NCBI RefSeq assembly: GCF_003672135.1
Contig: NC_039513.1
Coordinates: 3,844,833 to 3,908,832 of the forward strand
Direction of reading: 5' to 3'
DNA: 64,000 nucleotides
From: Ooceraea biroi
Lineage: Eukaryota; Arthropoda; Insecta; Hymenoptera; Formicidae
Shown: positions 22,564 through 35,495 of the stretch, piece after piece
Layout of the letters: the number at the start of each line of letters is the position of its first letter
Position numbering within the stretch: position 1 is the first letter of the stretch
Program-made: the position numbers and the translations under genes
Notes under the pieces: model-generated
The model's database searches: none
What the model saw: the letters and a program-made list of their open reading frames with translations, nothing else
Told to the model about the DNA's origin: nothing

Positions 22564-24047
22564 AAGCCAGAAACTCTTTTATAATAAGATTGATTGCGTA
22601 TATAAAACATTTCGCTCTGTATATCAATTAAAAATTTAAATAAATAATATTGCTCACTGATATAGTGAAACAAATTCGTTTTTGTACATAGTAAATATTC
22701 TAATTTTAAATTTAGAGAGAAGAAAAAGGAAGTTTAAGATACTAATTACATTACATAGATTATCTTTGTCGAAATTGATGCTAGATTGCTGTTCTTCATG
22801 CTCGAGCGACCATCGATAACAGTATTGAAGTTAGCATTTATTGTAATTCTCTCCTATCTATATCTGACAATAAATCTTTTATGAATGAAATCATTGTCTA
22901 TAATCCTTGTAAATATTATACTTCGTTTCTGATGATATCATTTTTCAATCGCGATATGATTTACATTTTAAATTGCAAATTTCCATAAATATATTTTCCT
23001 TTTTCTGTTTGATCTTTTTGTCTGTACTTTGGCAAAGTACTTTGTACAGTCAATTTAAATCAGCAATACAGAAATATTATTAATTAGAGAATTTTCACTT
23101 GTAAATAAGATGTCATTCGTTGCGCAGGATAGCATGTAGAACATGGAAAACTTAGCATTAATTTGCCCAATTTTTAATTACTATTTCTCGAATTTTGTAG
23201 TTTTCATATTAGATTACATTAAAAAATTAATATCTAAATTATAAATTGCATATAGAGTAGATAATATTCTATTAATTACATATAATACTATTTCGTCGAA
23301 TTTAAAAGATATATAATACTTTATCGCAAAGTCTTTGTAGCAAATTATATTTCGTAATACTTCGAAGAAAAATTTGATAAATTTATCTTAACAACGTAAG
23401 TATTATTATACGTAAGTTTAAATCCCTTGTAAGTCTTGTATTGAGATGTTGTATTCAAATGTCTTATTGCAGAGTTAACGGACAAAATGTAAACAGCTAA
23501 CATATTCTAATGTATCGCACGAAATATTTATTAATTTATTAGTAATAATAAATATTTATTTTAATTTGTAATTTAAAAATGGATTGTATGCAAAATGTGA
23601 TAGGTTTATCTTGACTATATGGCGTCAGATTGTGGTTTACTATTTGCATTTGCGCAAATCGTTAAATTCGTCTTAGGTTGTCAGAACGTGCCTATAATGT
23701 TATGCAAATGACAATGAAATTTTCCTAGATTAAGCTTAATCTAAGTAAAAATGTCCGGCATCGCATAGATTATTTGTAAGCTGATCGTTTACGACGTGAA
23801 TATGCTAAATCAATCCTTCCACCTTTTTCTACCAGAATGCAATGACCTACTTTCGTAACTTTCTGTATTGCAATATGCAAATATGCGACGGAAAACGTCG
23901 AGGTCAAGAGAAAATTGTTTCGTTATCTAGTGTATATTAACTATTTTCATGATAAATTCATTCTTCGATTTCATTCTTGGAAGACTTTTATTTTCTTTAC
24001 AATCCTACAGTCGCAGTATAGTTTCGCAATCAAAAGAACTCCGTCTT
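22509..24047. other. Intergenic, downstream of ELOVL C
   Basis: An (AT)n microsatellite at 22520-22562, then AT-rich unique-looking sequence. No gene or RNA supported. ORF 23949-24131 is the antisense shadow of the last ELOVL C exon plus flank. Confidence 0.55.
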
Positions 24048-25358
24048 TTAATCGTACTTGTCGTGATCTTTACTGTCAATTGCGTCGGCAGTAATAGCGT
24101 CGGTAGCGTCAGTGGCACTCATGATCGATGAACCGTTGGCTTTCGATTTCCGTTGTTTGCTAGATTTCATATAAGTTTTTATATAGAACGAACTGAACAT
24201 GTAAATGAACAAGGCGGAGTTGACTACGAGTAGGAACGACAACGGTCTCGGGAAATTACAGGTAACGAACATCAACTGGAAATTGTGCGTGAATATTATC
24301 ATGAATTGCACGATCTGCATAATCGTCAAGTACTTCTTCCACCAGAGGTACTTCTGCATATGCGGTCCGAATGCTGCTAGCATATAGTACGTGTACATGA
24401 AGATGTGAACGAAGGAATTGATGATGCCAAGTAAAGTCGCGTGTCCGCCGGGAAAGAACTTTGTGCCGATCCAGGCACACATTGGCATCAATGAATGATG
24501 ATACACGTGCAGGAACGAGATCTGCCGGTCCTTCTTACGCATCACGAAAAATACTGTGTCCAACAGCTCAGTCAGTTTGCATATGAAGTATGCGTAAACA
24601 ACTCGGGCCATCTGCAATCAGACACAATTACAATTACATGAAAATCGAGCGAAATGATAGTCGCAATTAGTCAGATGACATAAGGACAATGGAGCTCTTT
24701 CATCTGGTGAGAACTCAGAATTTGCACAATTCAGGCACCGGTTTTAAGTTGCCGCAATCATTGCACTCTATCACTTTTAGGGTCACGACAAAATTTTGAA
24801 AGACTTTAATTGTTTCATGCTTGAATTGACAGGAAGATTTTGAAGAACTATAATCATGTCACGCTTGAATTAATATTTTTGCGATTATTCATTTAAAGAT
24901 AATATTCATTTAAAGATAATAATTCATTCTTCAAGTTCAATATCAGAAATCTAGGATTATGTTGCAGTCTTTAAAATATCGGAAATGGACACCAATTCGG
25001 ATATCGCTATTTTATTATTGTAGATTTGTAACAATTCAATGTTTAAACTTACCCTGGGTGAATTCGGTTTGCTTGTATAACCGTCTGACTGACAGACAAA
25101 ACTGTATTCGTACAGCCAACCACCCATTAAACCTTCATGAAACAAGTAGATACTTAAGAGGACCTGGATGAAGTTGTAAATTATCAAGGTATTTTTCAAG
25201 TCGTATGGTTTCTTGTCCTTCATATATCTCGGTCCGGCAGACACGGAGAAATATACGTATGTCATTATAATCATCAAAGTTGGACCAGGACCAGATACCA
25301 GAAACCATCCTTCCGTTCTCGGATCTGAAGAAATGTAAATAATATAAATAAACGACAT

Positions 25359-25407
<49 letters not shown>

Positions 25408-25528
25408 AGGGAGAGAGGGGGGAGAGTGAGAGAGTGATAAGATTCTTCTAAAATATGAGAGAATGAGTTACAAAATTACCTTGGGTTTTGATCATAAAAT
25501 CTTTATACCATTCCACGATGTTAGACAT
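24048..25528 (-). CDS. ELOVL C: elongation of very long chain fatty acids protein (3 coding exons, 294 aa)
   Basis: Third ELO-family 3-ketoacyl-CoA synthase of the array and the most typical in sequence. Exons on the minus strand: 25528-25480 (MSNIVEWYKDFMIKTQ), 25324-25053, 24611-24048. All have GT/AG borders and phases closing to 885 nt with TAA. Motifs: DPRTEGW after the phase-1 intron, GWLYEYSFVCQSDGYTS, ELLDTVFFVMRKKDRQ, histidine box HVYHH (142-146), HIFMYTYYML, YLWWKKYLTIMQIVQF. The C-terminal cytosolic tail is basic (KSSKQRKSK) and then rich in Asp/Ala/Thr, ending HDKYD. Its long last exon fuses what are three exons in ELOVL A. GC content and codon choice are higher than in A and B, suggesting stronger selection or expression. 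An acceptor 16 nt before the ATG (TGTTTGCAG ending at 25543) indicates a 5' UTR intron. Confidence 0.96.
25361..25435. repeat. (GA)n microsatellite in ELOVL C intron 1
   Basis: About 20 GA units grading into GGGA and GAGAGGGG. It fills most of the 155-bp first coding intron of ELOVL C and sits only about 37 bp from the exon 2 acceptor. On the transcribed (minus) strand it is a CT-rich tract. Confidence 0.95.
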
Positions 25529-25544
25529 CTTGTAGCCTGAAGCT

Positions 25545-28500
25545 GCAAACACAACAAATATAAATTAATATTTCAAATAAATAGTTTACAGCTCTAAGCT
25601 TTCTATTTTCTAATTTTACTAATTTTACATTCTATTTCTATAAAAATTTGAGAAACTTTTTTTGCTTTTTGCGACACACAATAACCTAACTTTACAAATC
25701 ATGATTTACATATTCTTGCTATATATATGATAATAATATAATTTTAATGAAATATTTCTAGGAGTCTTCTCTTTATGTTAAAAATTATAATAAATATTAC
25801 TAAAAGAAAAGGGAAAGTACTACAAAATCGTTATGGTACATAGGATTTCACTAATCCAGAATTACTTTCCCGTCTTTTGATGTTCTTTTGATGTTCTTGT
25901 TCGTAATTAAGAGACTAGATTTACGAACAGTTGCAACATGAGTACTGCGGTATGTTGCAGTTCTGTAGCAAGCGTTTGCATATTTTCAAGAAACCTTTAT
26001 ACAAAAGCACGACGCAAATGCTATTTCTTTGTTACCCTTAATTATCATAATGAGAATGTGAACTATCATCGTGCGGAGGGTAATAAGATGAGAGCAGTAA
26101 AACGTTTGCACTTTTCCCTAATTACCAGTGACTGCAACAGCCGCACATGCAATCCTGAGCAGGAACGTTTCGTGAACATTCCACGAACATTCAACAGACT
26201 TGCAATTATCCTTGAACTTGCCGGACTTTGCAAGAGTAAACCAAGAATCGATTCTTGAGAGAAAGAGAGAGAGAGAGAGAGAAAGAGAGAGAAGGAGGGA
26301 GAGAGAGATACAAACTACATTTAATTGCAACATATCATAGTTTTGTCTTTTCTTAGGTTGAGTTTCTCGGAAATGATGAATTTGAATTGTTAGTTATCAA
26401 TCGAATTTTGAAAAATCACATTAACATAATATAATTTAGATATCATGTCTAAAAGGTAATTTTACCAATGCAATCTTTGATGAGTAATCGTGAATGAGTA
26501 AATCAAATGACATAAATCATCTGTATTCTGCGTGCTGCAAGACTGAAAACAAAACGGAAAATCAATCAAGAGACAGAAAACGAGGATTAAAGTGGAGGCA
26601 AGAGATTCTTTTTAAATTGTACCTACCTCATTCTTTTTTGTCAAAACTCGATGTCAGTCAAAAAGCAGAAAAAAATAATATAAATATAATTCCATAAAAA
26701 CTACAAGCGTTGCCTGTACGAATATAGCTCGTTGTTTCGTTTTGTGAGATACTAAATTCTCGCCAACGTATTATTTCAAAAATACTTGCATAAAAGGGGC
26801 TAGAAGCATAAAAAGTAGGATTATAGGAAGTTAACGTTAAGAGGAAAACTCGCTGCACTTATGTAAAGAATTCACAAGTATTTTGACTATTCGTCATCGG
26901 ATCAAAGATTTTTCTAAGGAAATAACAGGTTCTTGGTCAAGTTCGGACCCCAAGGTGAACAAGATTTCTGCAGATAGCTGCAACAAAGCTAATGTCCTTT
27001 GTTACTTTTCCCCACTTGTACTGGCCAGGCAAACAAACGAGCTTCTCGAATGATCTGTGCTGCATCGTGACTTTCATAAAAGGTTTATGGAGATCCACTC
27101 AGAATCTTTTGCAACGATACGTATACGCGATCTCCATTGTAACTACAAATAATAAAATTAATATTATTTTATTTATAACTATTTGTTTTTCTCTTTGGCA
27201 CTTTGCAGTAATTTATTATGAATATAACAAAACCATAAAGCATGCCTTCATTAATCCTGTAGCGATAAAAGTGTACAAATATTGTGCAATCTTTATTATA
27301 TTTTTAAAATCTTTACGTGACTATTTTGAGCACATTTTTTGTAACTTTAAAAGTGAAATCCGTTTCTTAAATTATGTAATCGAATTATTGATATTATTGC
27401 ATGAGGATCAAATTTTTATGTGTCTGATGTAATTTTTATTACCAATGGCTTTTAATGTTTTAGAATTACTTAACATTTACGATATTATATTTTATTTTTT
27501 ACTAATATAAGCGTATAAGCTTTGTTGAAAACAAGAAATATTGTTATTTTATAACAATGCATCATAATTTATAATAAATTAGTATTTTAAATAAGTAGTG
27601 TCAATTTTTAACACTTGTTGTCGATAATTGAGTCTTACTTTTAACATAGCGTATAATATCGATAATTTGATTCAATACGTTGATACGATAATGATACTTT
27701 ACTGCAGTTAGTATGTTGCAAGCGGTAAAGAACAGACTAATTATTGTGTTTTCTTGTGAAATCATTATTAGCAATGGACCTTTCACTCAACGGAAAGGAG
27801 GGATCAAGATCTTTGAATGACAATAATACGACACGGCCAAATTTCTGCGATTAATAGCAGTTTATGAAGAAAAAATCAAGTTTCTTTTGTCGGATATTAT
27901 TTCATGCTGAGACTCATGCATTATTATAGATAATGCTACTTATAGCGTCATTCAATATGAATTCACAAACACTTCAAGTTTTACTATATTCTGCATCTCT
28001 ACTGTTGGCTATAAAGAAAAATTAAATGAACAAACGGATTTTACAGGACAGTATCGACTCTGTTGGCTTGTGTTAACGGATGTTGCACCCACGAGACAAT
28101 ACCCCATCCTCGATTTGTAATTACAGGGTGTCTCAGGTCCTTGAGTGAAAGACCTTGAAGAAGGAAGAAAAAGATATAAACCGGTTGCTATTATTCGAAG
28201 GTTTTTCTGCACATAAAGATATAAAGCAAGTCAAGATAACAAATGATTTATCCTAGTCGAACAACTACCTGTAAAATTCTTGTAAAATTCTAATTTTTCA
28301 TTATTTCGTTACATATTACAAATATATATTTTGTTATATTGTGCTTTGTTTTTAACAAAATTATTATTAGAAATAACAGGAGAGATAAGAATAACCATAC
28401 ATAATAGAGTAAAGATTATAAAAATTAATGATGTTTTTTCATTTATTTAAATCCATTTGCTGCATTGAAAGATAATCGATATCTTTTAGATATTGCTATA

Positions 28501-29209
28501 GAGTTTTTTTTTTCTATAGTTTTTTCCATACTCTTCTATATTTTTTTATAGAATCCTATAAAACTAGGATTCTAGGATTATATGAAACGCGACAATAATT
28601 CCTCCAAATAAATTTATCAGTGCTTTGTGCGATTTCTAAATTCAATATTTTTTACTTTCAAACACTTAACAAAATCTACAAGCTAATAATCTTTCTTGAC
28701 GAGTCCATATGTGAAATTTATTTCCGAGTCACAGTATATATATATATATATTCAAGTCAGTAAAAGATATACTATTGCATCTGGCTTATGTGTCTGGTCT
28801 AAAAATCTAAACAAATTTATAAAAAGCCACAGTATCCCGAATGCAGCACAGAATTGTGTAGTTTCCACAACAAATTATAAATACTGTGATGCATCATATG
28901 GACAAGCAGATAATTGAAGACCAAAGTGTACGAACATCGTAAGCATATTAACATTGTACGAAATTGCATGAATAATTCAATGATTACCAATCATAGGGTA
29001 ATTAAGAATCATGACTTTGATTAAGATAATATGCAGACAGTAGACAAAAAAATGAAAGACACTAATCTTTCACAAAAAGAAGTATATCAGACATGTGCTT
29101 TTCATTAAATTCTAACAAATAGCCTTAACAAAAAGATGGTGCGGACATATTGAGTGAGATGTCATTTCCATGTTGGATAGGTTGTCCAAGGACATAACAA
29201 TGAGTGCCA
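25545..29209. other. Intergenic region upstream of ELOVL C
   Basis: It should hold the ELOVL C promoter and untranslated first exon, not located. Contains a GA-rich repeat at 26263-26310 and a CAGGGTGT-type repeat start at 28125. The 146-codon ORF at 26992-27432 and the 106-codon ORF at 25938-26258 have no recognisable motif or splice support and look like chance. No RNA genes seen. Confidence 0.45.
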
Positions 29210-29355
29210 TTACACGGCAACGTTAATCGGGTTTAATAACATCCGTAGTTATAAGGTTGGCCAATCACAGTCATTCCATTCTTCAGTAGAATAGTTGTAA
29301 TTGGACAGTTTTAGAACTACGGATGTTATTAAACCCGATTAACGTTGCCGTGTAA
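29210..29355. mobile_element. 146-bp MITE with perfect 41-bp terminal inverted repeats
   Basis: Left arm 29210-29250 and right arm 29315-29355 are exact reverse complements starting TTACACGGCAACGTTAATCG. The outer TTA/TAA may be a three-base target duplication (PIF/Harbinger style) or part of the repeat; a TA duplication is equally possible. The spacer of 64 bp includes further partial complementarity. Perfect arms imply a recent insertion. Confidence 0.85.
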
Positions 29356-32300
29356 ACTTGGTCAATGTTTTATGTATAGAACGAGTAGTTCAAAAATAGT
29401 TACATTGAATTCATTCAACTCTTACAAAACCAAGATCGATGCATAGACGCACACATTGGAGCAGGCGCACATAATAAATCACAGAACTACATACTGATAA
29501 TCGCGCCAACCAAAGTTTTAACTTATCCATTTAGATCAAACATTTAATAATTATATTGATATTCATACATCTATTCTTCGAACTCCTCTATTTGGAAAAA
29601 AAGAAAGGTAGATTACTTATCACAATATTGTCAACTCTGATATGTTAAATAATTTGATATTAGAATGTATAATTAGAATGACACGTAACAGGAAAAGTAA
29701 ATAAAGAAATCTTGAATAAATTTTGAATGAATAATGTATCTGTTTAAAACACTTCAATATGCAAAGATGATAAAGAACGCAAGAAAATTAACATGGTTCA
29801 GGATGTGGATACATGATCATTTCGTGACCTCGGTGAAGATACACCTGCGCGTATGCAAGGTCTCATGTGACTTCGCCTTTTTGTAAGAAGACTAAGACTC
29901 GGTGTTCCACCTTGAGACCAGTTTGACGGCATGATGACCGTCAAAATTGTATTAAGGCGCGCAGTCAAGAAATGCGTTACTTATCAGTGCGTGCTAATTT
30001 AAAAAGAAATGCTCATTTTAGAGTGTATTTAATATCATCGATATAATTATGATGAACTGCATTAAAGTTTGCTATTATAGATTATGGACGCAACAATAAT
30101 ATTTCACTAATTAAAATTAAGAGATTAACAAATAAGAACAATAACAGCATGCGTATTAAGTTTTATATAACATTTATTATATTTTATTAATTAATTTTTA
30201 TATAAATTTTTACGTTCTGTATATAAGATTGCATTGGGACTAATATATGTGCGTGATTTTGTACATGTTTATTAATAAACAATACTTCCGCACATTCTAT
30301 GCAAATATTGCTATATCGAAATGTTGATTTATTGATTTTATTATCTGTAATTAATTTATGATCATATATATGTTTTACATATATATGATATTCAGATAAT
30401 AAAATATACCGAGCTCAAAGCCAAGAAAGATATTGCCCAATAAAATCTCAGACTTTTCCTTACACATTTGCGAACATTTATTAATATTAATATGTGACTG
30501 TTGCCCAATATTCGTTTTGCTGAAGTAACTAGCTTATTAAGCCCAACCCTACATCTGAGAAATGTATAGTGACCGATCACGAAAAGGCCACTTCCAAGTC
30601 GTTGGAAGTCGGATAATGTATTACTGCAAGAAAATCTAAAAAGTTCAAAAACCATCGTAAATTATAAGTAAATTTTCTCTCTTCCATAGAGAAGAAAAAT
30701 ATATGTTAAAAAAATATAACACTTTAAGGTAATTCATTTGATGTGTCATAATAATAGTAATGAATATCTTCTCAATACAGATATGGCGCGAAAGTTGCAA
30801 TTGTGCATAGAGATCAAGAGGCATTCATTTTTTCCCTCATGTGCGGTTGAGCGCAACATGTAACGAACGTGAGACATACAAATTACTTATTTTTTTCTTT
30901 CGGGACACAAGCAATAATTCGTTTCCTGTTGTTTCTACAGGTATACCGATAATCGAAGTTACCCAATTTCTCCTATTGCATTATTCTCCTTTCTATTTTA
31001 TTGTTGCATTATTTACGTTAAAATAATGCCTATCACATTTCCTTGGATAAATACGTACATGTCTAGTCTTGTGTTTGTTTGTCGATCATAAAATTACAAC
31101 ATTATTCCGTTGGAGTTGCTCAAGTTTCAAGTGGATTTTCAGAAGTTTTAAAAGAGAAAAACAGCTTAACACGTATGTCACTGTACTCGCCGTAGGAGAA
31201 GAAGGTTAACATCCAAATCGAATTTTATCTTCGCAAAAAACACATATGATATTTATTTATCTTATATAAATATAGAAAATAATTTGTTTCTTATTACTTT
31301 AAATACTTTATAATGTTATGCAAATTGATAAACGGAACATTTCTGTAACTTTAGAATATATTACTCACAATAATACTCATAATTATTTCAAGTTTTTTAA
31401 CGTAATATTTTTAATGCATTCAGTGCGCTAACGACACTGCAAAAAGATAATTTTGCAGATTTCGCAAACCGAATAAAGATATTCAAGAAATTATTTTATA
31501 TTAAGCATTTCTATGTCCTGGTCTGCATTTCTGTCCTATTTTTATCTTACAATATGTATTTGAAGATCACATTCATGTGAAAGTATAATGACAACTAGAA
31601 AGAATTTTTGTAAGTTTTTCCACATTTTTGCTGCTTTACGTATCGCAATTACACGAAAAATAGATATATCCTATATTTAAATATGTGGATAAATATAGAA
31701 TGTAGAAAAATATCAAGATGTAAAAGAACACAAAAATATCGAAGAAATGTTAATCTGACACTTTTATTATATAAAACTCTAAATTTATTATTAGAAGGGA
31801 ACTTTTTTCTAAAAGATCGAGCAAATTTAAATTTAATAAATTATTAGAATACTATTTGATTTGATTTGGAATACAGTTTTATTATAGTCTGATTATAGTA
31901 ACCATAATGGCCATAAAAGCATTTTAAGCATGATTTCCTTTTATTAATTGCGAGTGAATAATGTTTGAAATTCATTCGGCATGAAAATTACGCACTTTAT
32001 TATTTATTTACACGCTTCATTTGTTTTCACAGTCACGCGCCGTGATGTGCGTGACAAAGTATTTAACCGTTCTTGTCAAAGTATTTACGTTTCTTGTGAA
32101 AGAAATTACGCGGCACGTGTGGTACTTTAGTACGAATAGAAAATAAATAAATAAGACACAATATACACGAAAGTGTGCAATGACTCTTGGTGCACCGACA
32201 AGATTGTTACCCTCGTACAAATTGCATCACCGAGGTGAAATCGATCGGATAAAATTGATCAGATCCTTTCCTCGGACCCCTTTCTATTGCAAGTTCAAAG

Positions 32301-35279
32301 ATTAGAAGATTAGATGCTGATGTTGCAAGCTTTAACCGGCAAACACGTAATTTAGTATCCGACTGCAGCTCCTTTAAAGGTAATTGGTGGATAAGAGGTC
32401 CGCCGAATACATTGACGAAACACTTGCAAAGTACAAAAGAAGATAATACCTGATACAATCTAATCGATTGTCAATAAAAAATAATCAATGATCACACATT
32501 GCCATTGCGATAGCAGAAGCTGCGAGTACGGTTTCTTTCTCCTTCCTATTTCGTTCCAGTTCTATCAGAGCTTTTACTCACTAATTTCTTTTTTGTTATC
32601 TGGAGCTTTTGATTGTACTTTTTAATTTGCATTTTTAGGGTATTTTGCCAACAACGTTTTGCCAACAACGTAGAAAAAAGGTATAAATAATTCTGCGGTT
32701 GACAAGTACTTAGACAAAATAATGGCATGTGATTATTAGCTGCATTGAAGTCAGTGACTTTCTCGGCCGTGTCCTTATAAAGTTCCGGTTGTCCATTCAC
32801 GCGTCCTTCGACGATAAAGTTTGCGGTGAAATAATTTGAGGCTTTGCGATATATCGACGTTTAACATATTCTTAATATCATGTCGCAAACATTAAAGTGT
32901 ATATTTTTATTTTTTAGGATACGATACATCCTGCAAATATTTTTTGAAATATTCTTAAATATTCTTAAATATATGTTCGAAAATTCGAAATATTTTTAAA
33001 CCTATATATTTATATATATTTAATTGTGTATCTATATACTTATATGCCACAGATTTAAAATTAAGCATCGATATGGCAAAAATAATTAAGCAAATTAAAT
33101 AAAGCGCAAAACTTAGTTAAACAAGAAAGTTGTTTGAAGGATAATAAAACAAACCTAACAAAATAAACTATAAGATAAACTATAAAATTAAAGCTAAATT
33201 TAAGCATTGATAAAGTTTTATTAGGTTAAAAAAATATTTAAAGCCAGTTGCTGGCCTTGAATGTTGAATCTAAAATTGGCACGCGAGTGAAGGTGTAAAA
33301 TGATATTTAGACAGAGTCTTTTCTCAGTGTTATCATATGGTAAAGATCGTACCGTCGCCCTAAACCTTTTAATATTATGAGTTTTATTTTCATTTCTTGG
33401 CGTTACATAAGAGAATTGACTTTATTTGAATAAAAAAACCGGTTTAATATCTAATCAGGACAGACTAAATCCAGGACAGAGAGACAACCTATACTTACAT
33501 GGTTCAATTGAGCAGAAATGTTTAACGCGACAGATAGACAGACAGATAGACAGACAAATAGACAAACAAATATATAAAGAGCTGAGACCAATATTTTACC
33601 TCAATTTTTCATATTCCATATTCTTTGTATAAATAAATAATTTATTATTATTTTGCAGTTAATAAAGTTTTGTATTCTTTAGATTTATAATATTATATTA
33701 TAGTAGTCTTGTATAAATATATTACAAATAGTTACTAAATACTGAAACATAATTAATTAGAATTCTATAACATAATTTGAATTTTTAATATTCGAGTAAT
33801 TAAAAGCAAGTAATACACAAACTTTAATAAATTAGAGAGTTCAATCAGATAAAATTCGAAATATGTGACTTATTATGATGAAAACACGTACACACTTACT
33901 GTTGAAAAAGTCCAAGAAAATCTTTTTAACATTATCTAATCAATTTATGGCAGTTTTCTCAGTATTATCAATCAATTATAATTTTTATATAATTATGTGA
34001 ATTATAATTTAAAGTAATATATTAAGTGTTTGATATCACATACATCTGTTTAACAAACTACATGATAACAACGAATAAAACATGAAAAACATCTTAAACA
34101 TTCTCTTAGAAAATGAAAATTACATCGCATACAATATTATTTTTATCTTCAATGCTTAACTTTGCATTGTCAGTTCAAATTCCAATGACTGAATGAGTTG
34201 TGAGATTTTTTATTCAATTCCTTTCTGAATTAAATACAACTGGTTATTTTAATATATAATAATATGTAATTGATACGTATTGTGTGTAAATAATGTTGCA
34301 TCACAAACTATCATTACTTAAATTATTTCTGCTATCGAAAATATATAATCTGCTACAAGAAAAAGATGAAGCTAGAAAATTTTATAGTTTCGAGAAATAG
34401 ATTATATAGTAATAGAGGATATTTCAAGATAGATTGCATTTATTTAAATAAAATGACAATTTTTGTTATGGTAGAATTATTAAGAGCAATGATATTATTA
34501 TTAAGAGCGATAATATATATAAAGAGTGCGCAGCAGAAAAGTATATACGCAGATATGCATGTCGTAAGCACAGAGATAACTTAATCCATCCACCAGTTTT
34601 AAAGAAATCATGAATTAAAAAATGTCGATTTTTAGACTGCCACCTCATCTACGTATGCACTCGTTTTATTCCTTTAACATTTATGAATTAACTCACTTCT
34701 TATGCACGATAGATTATCGTTCAATCAGATCACATCAGAAAAAATAATGGCGGAGATAATCCGGGATTTTTAACTATGAACTTTTTCAAACTTTTCATCA
34801 GAACAAAATTGCAAAGCGTCCTGTCGTTCTGCACAGTGACAATCTGAATACTCACATAAAATTACTTCAAAAGAATCGGCACGCGTTAGATCCCGGCCGG
34901 AATTTCCCTCGCCGCCAATAGTTGGAAGAAGCTAAGCCGGTTGGCAAATGAGAGGTGTAGCTACTCTACTGATCACGATCCTGCGATCCTAGAAGTCGTG
35001 AGATCTTCCGGTTGACCAATGTGATTCCAAATGTGATCCGTCGAGTCCTCGATCATGTACGACAGAATTGTTGGTACTCTCGTCGGTCTGTATCGGCACT
35101 TATCGCTCAATACGAAATGTTCTCGCGATTTCGAATCCGCTGGGATTTAATCGTGTAACTTGTTCAGCGGACTCGAGACACGTGTACGTCCGATCAAACG
35201 TGCGTAACTGAATCGAGATGCGGGGAAAATCAGTAAGAAATAGGAAGAGAACGGCGAAAGGGAAGGCTAAAAGAGCGGA
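29356..35279. other. Intergenic, no supported gene
   Basis: AT-rich throughout, with a GACA/GATA-type microsatellite at 33533-33573 and a GC-richer block beginning at about 34860. Short ORFs (30392-30655, 32207-32458, 32546-32800) show no domains and no splice structure. Confidence 0.5.
33533..33573. repeat. (GACA/GATA)n microsatellite
   Basis: Interrupted GACAGATAGACAGACA-type units over about 41 bases. Confidence 0.85.
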
Positions 35280-35495
35280 TCAGCGGCCGATGTAAGCACC
35301 GCACTCGGATACCGTGTACAGAGTGGCGGGTGAATTCGCGTCTCCGACCTGATGGATGCACAATTCACCACGATGTATTCCCCCTTTCGGCTCACCTGAA
35401 GCCACGATAAGGACGTCCTCCAGAGTGACGTCGTCACAAATGCGTCTTCGTAATGCCAGACCGGTCTTGTCTTCTTTATGGTAGACGCTGTTGGA
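35280..35495 (-). other. Exon-like ORF of unknown gene (possible terminal exon)
   Basis: On the minus strand an open frame of about 71 codons (SNSVYHKEDKTGLALRRRIC... to ...SECGAYIGR, TGA at 35282-35280) follows a possible acceptor (TTGTTTGAG at 35496). It lies in a GC-richer block with codon usage unlike the surrounding AT-rich DNA. Amino-acid composition is balanced and looks protein-like (for example DDVTLEDVLIVASGEPKGG). An internal CAG|GTGAG donor at 35396/35395 offers a shorter exon. I do not recognise the family and could not find confident partner exons. It could be the end of a minus-strand gene, or conserved non-coding sequence. Confidence 0.35.

Noticed and set aside
24205..24480. 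Plus-strand and alternative-frame ORFs over ELOVL C
   Set aside because: Shadows of the last ELOVL C exon.
25938..26258. 106-codon ORF upstream of ELOVL C
   Set aside because: No domain, ends in a GA microsatellite, and composition is not protein-like.
26992..27432. 146-codon plus-strand ORF with hydrophobic stretches
   Set aside because: No recognisable family, AT-biased residues (I, F, Y, N, K), no splice context and no neighbouring exons. Consistent with chance in AT-rich DNA, although a lineage-specific membrane protein cannot be fully excluded.
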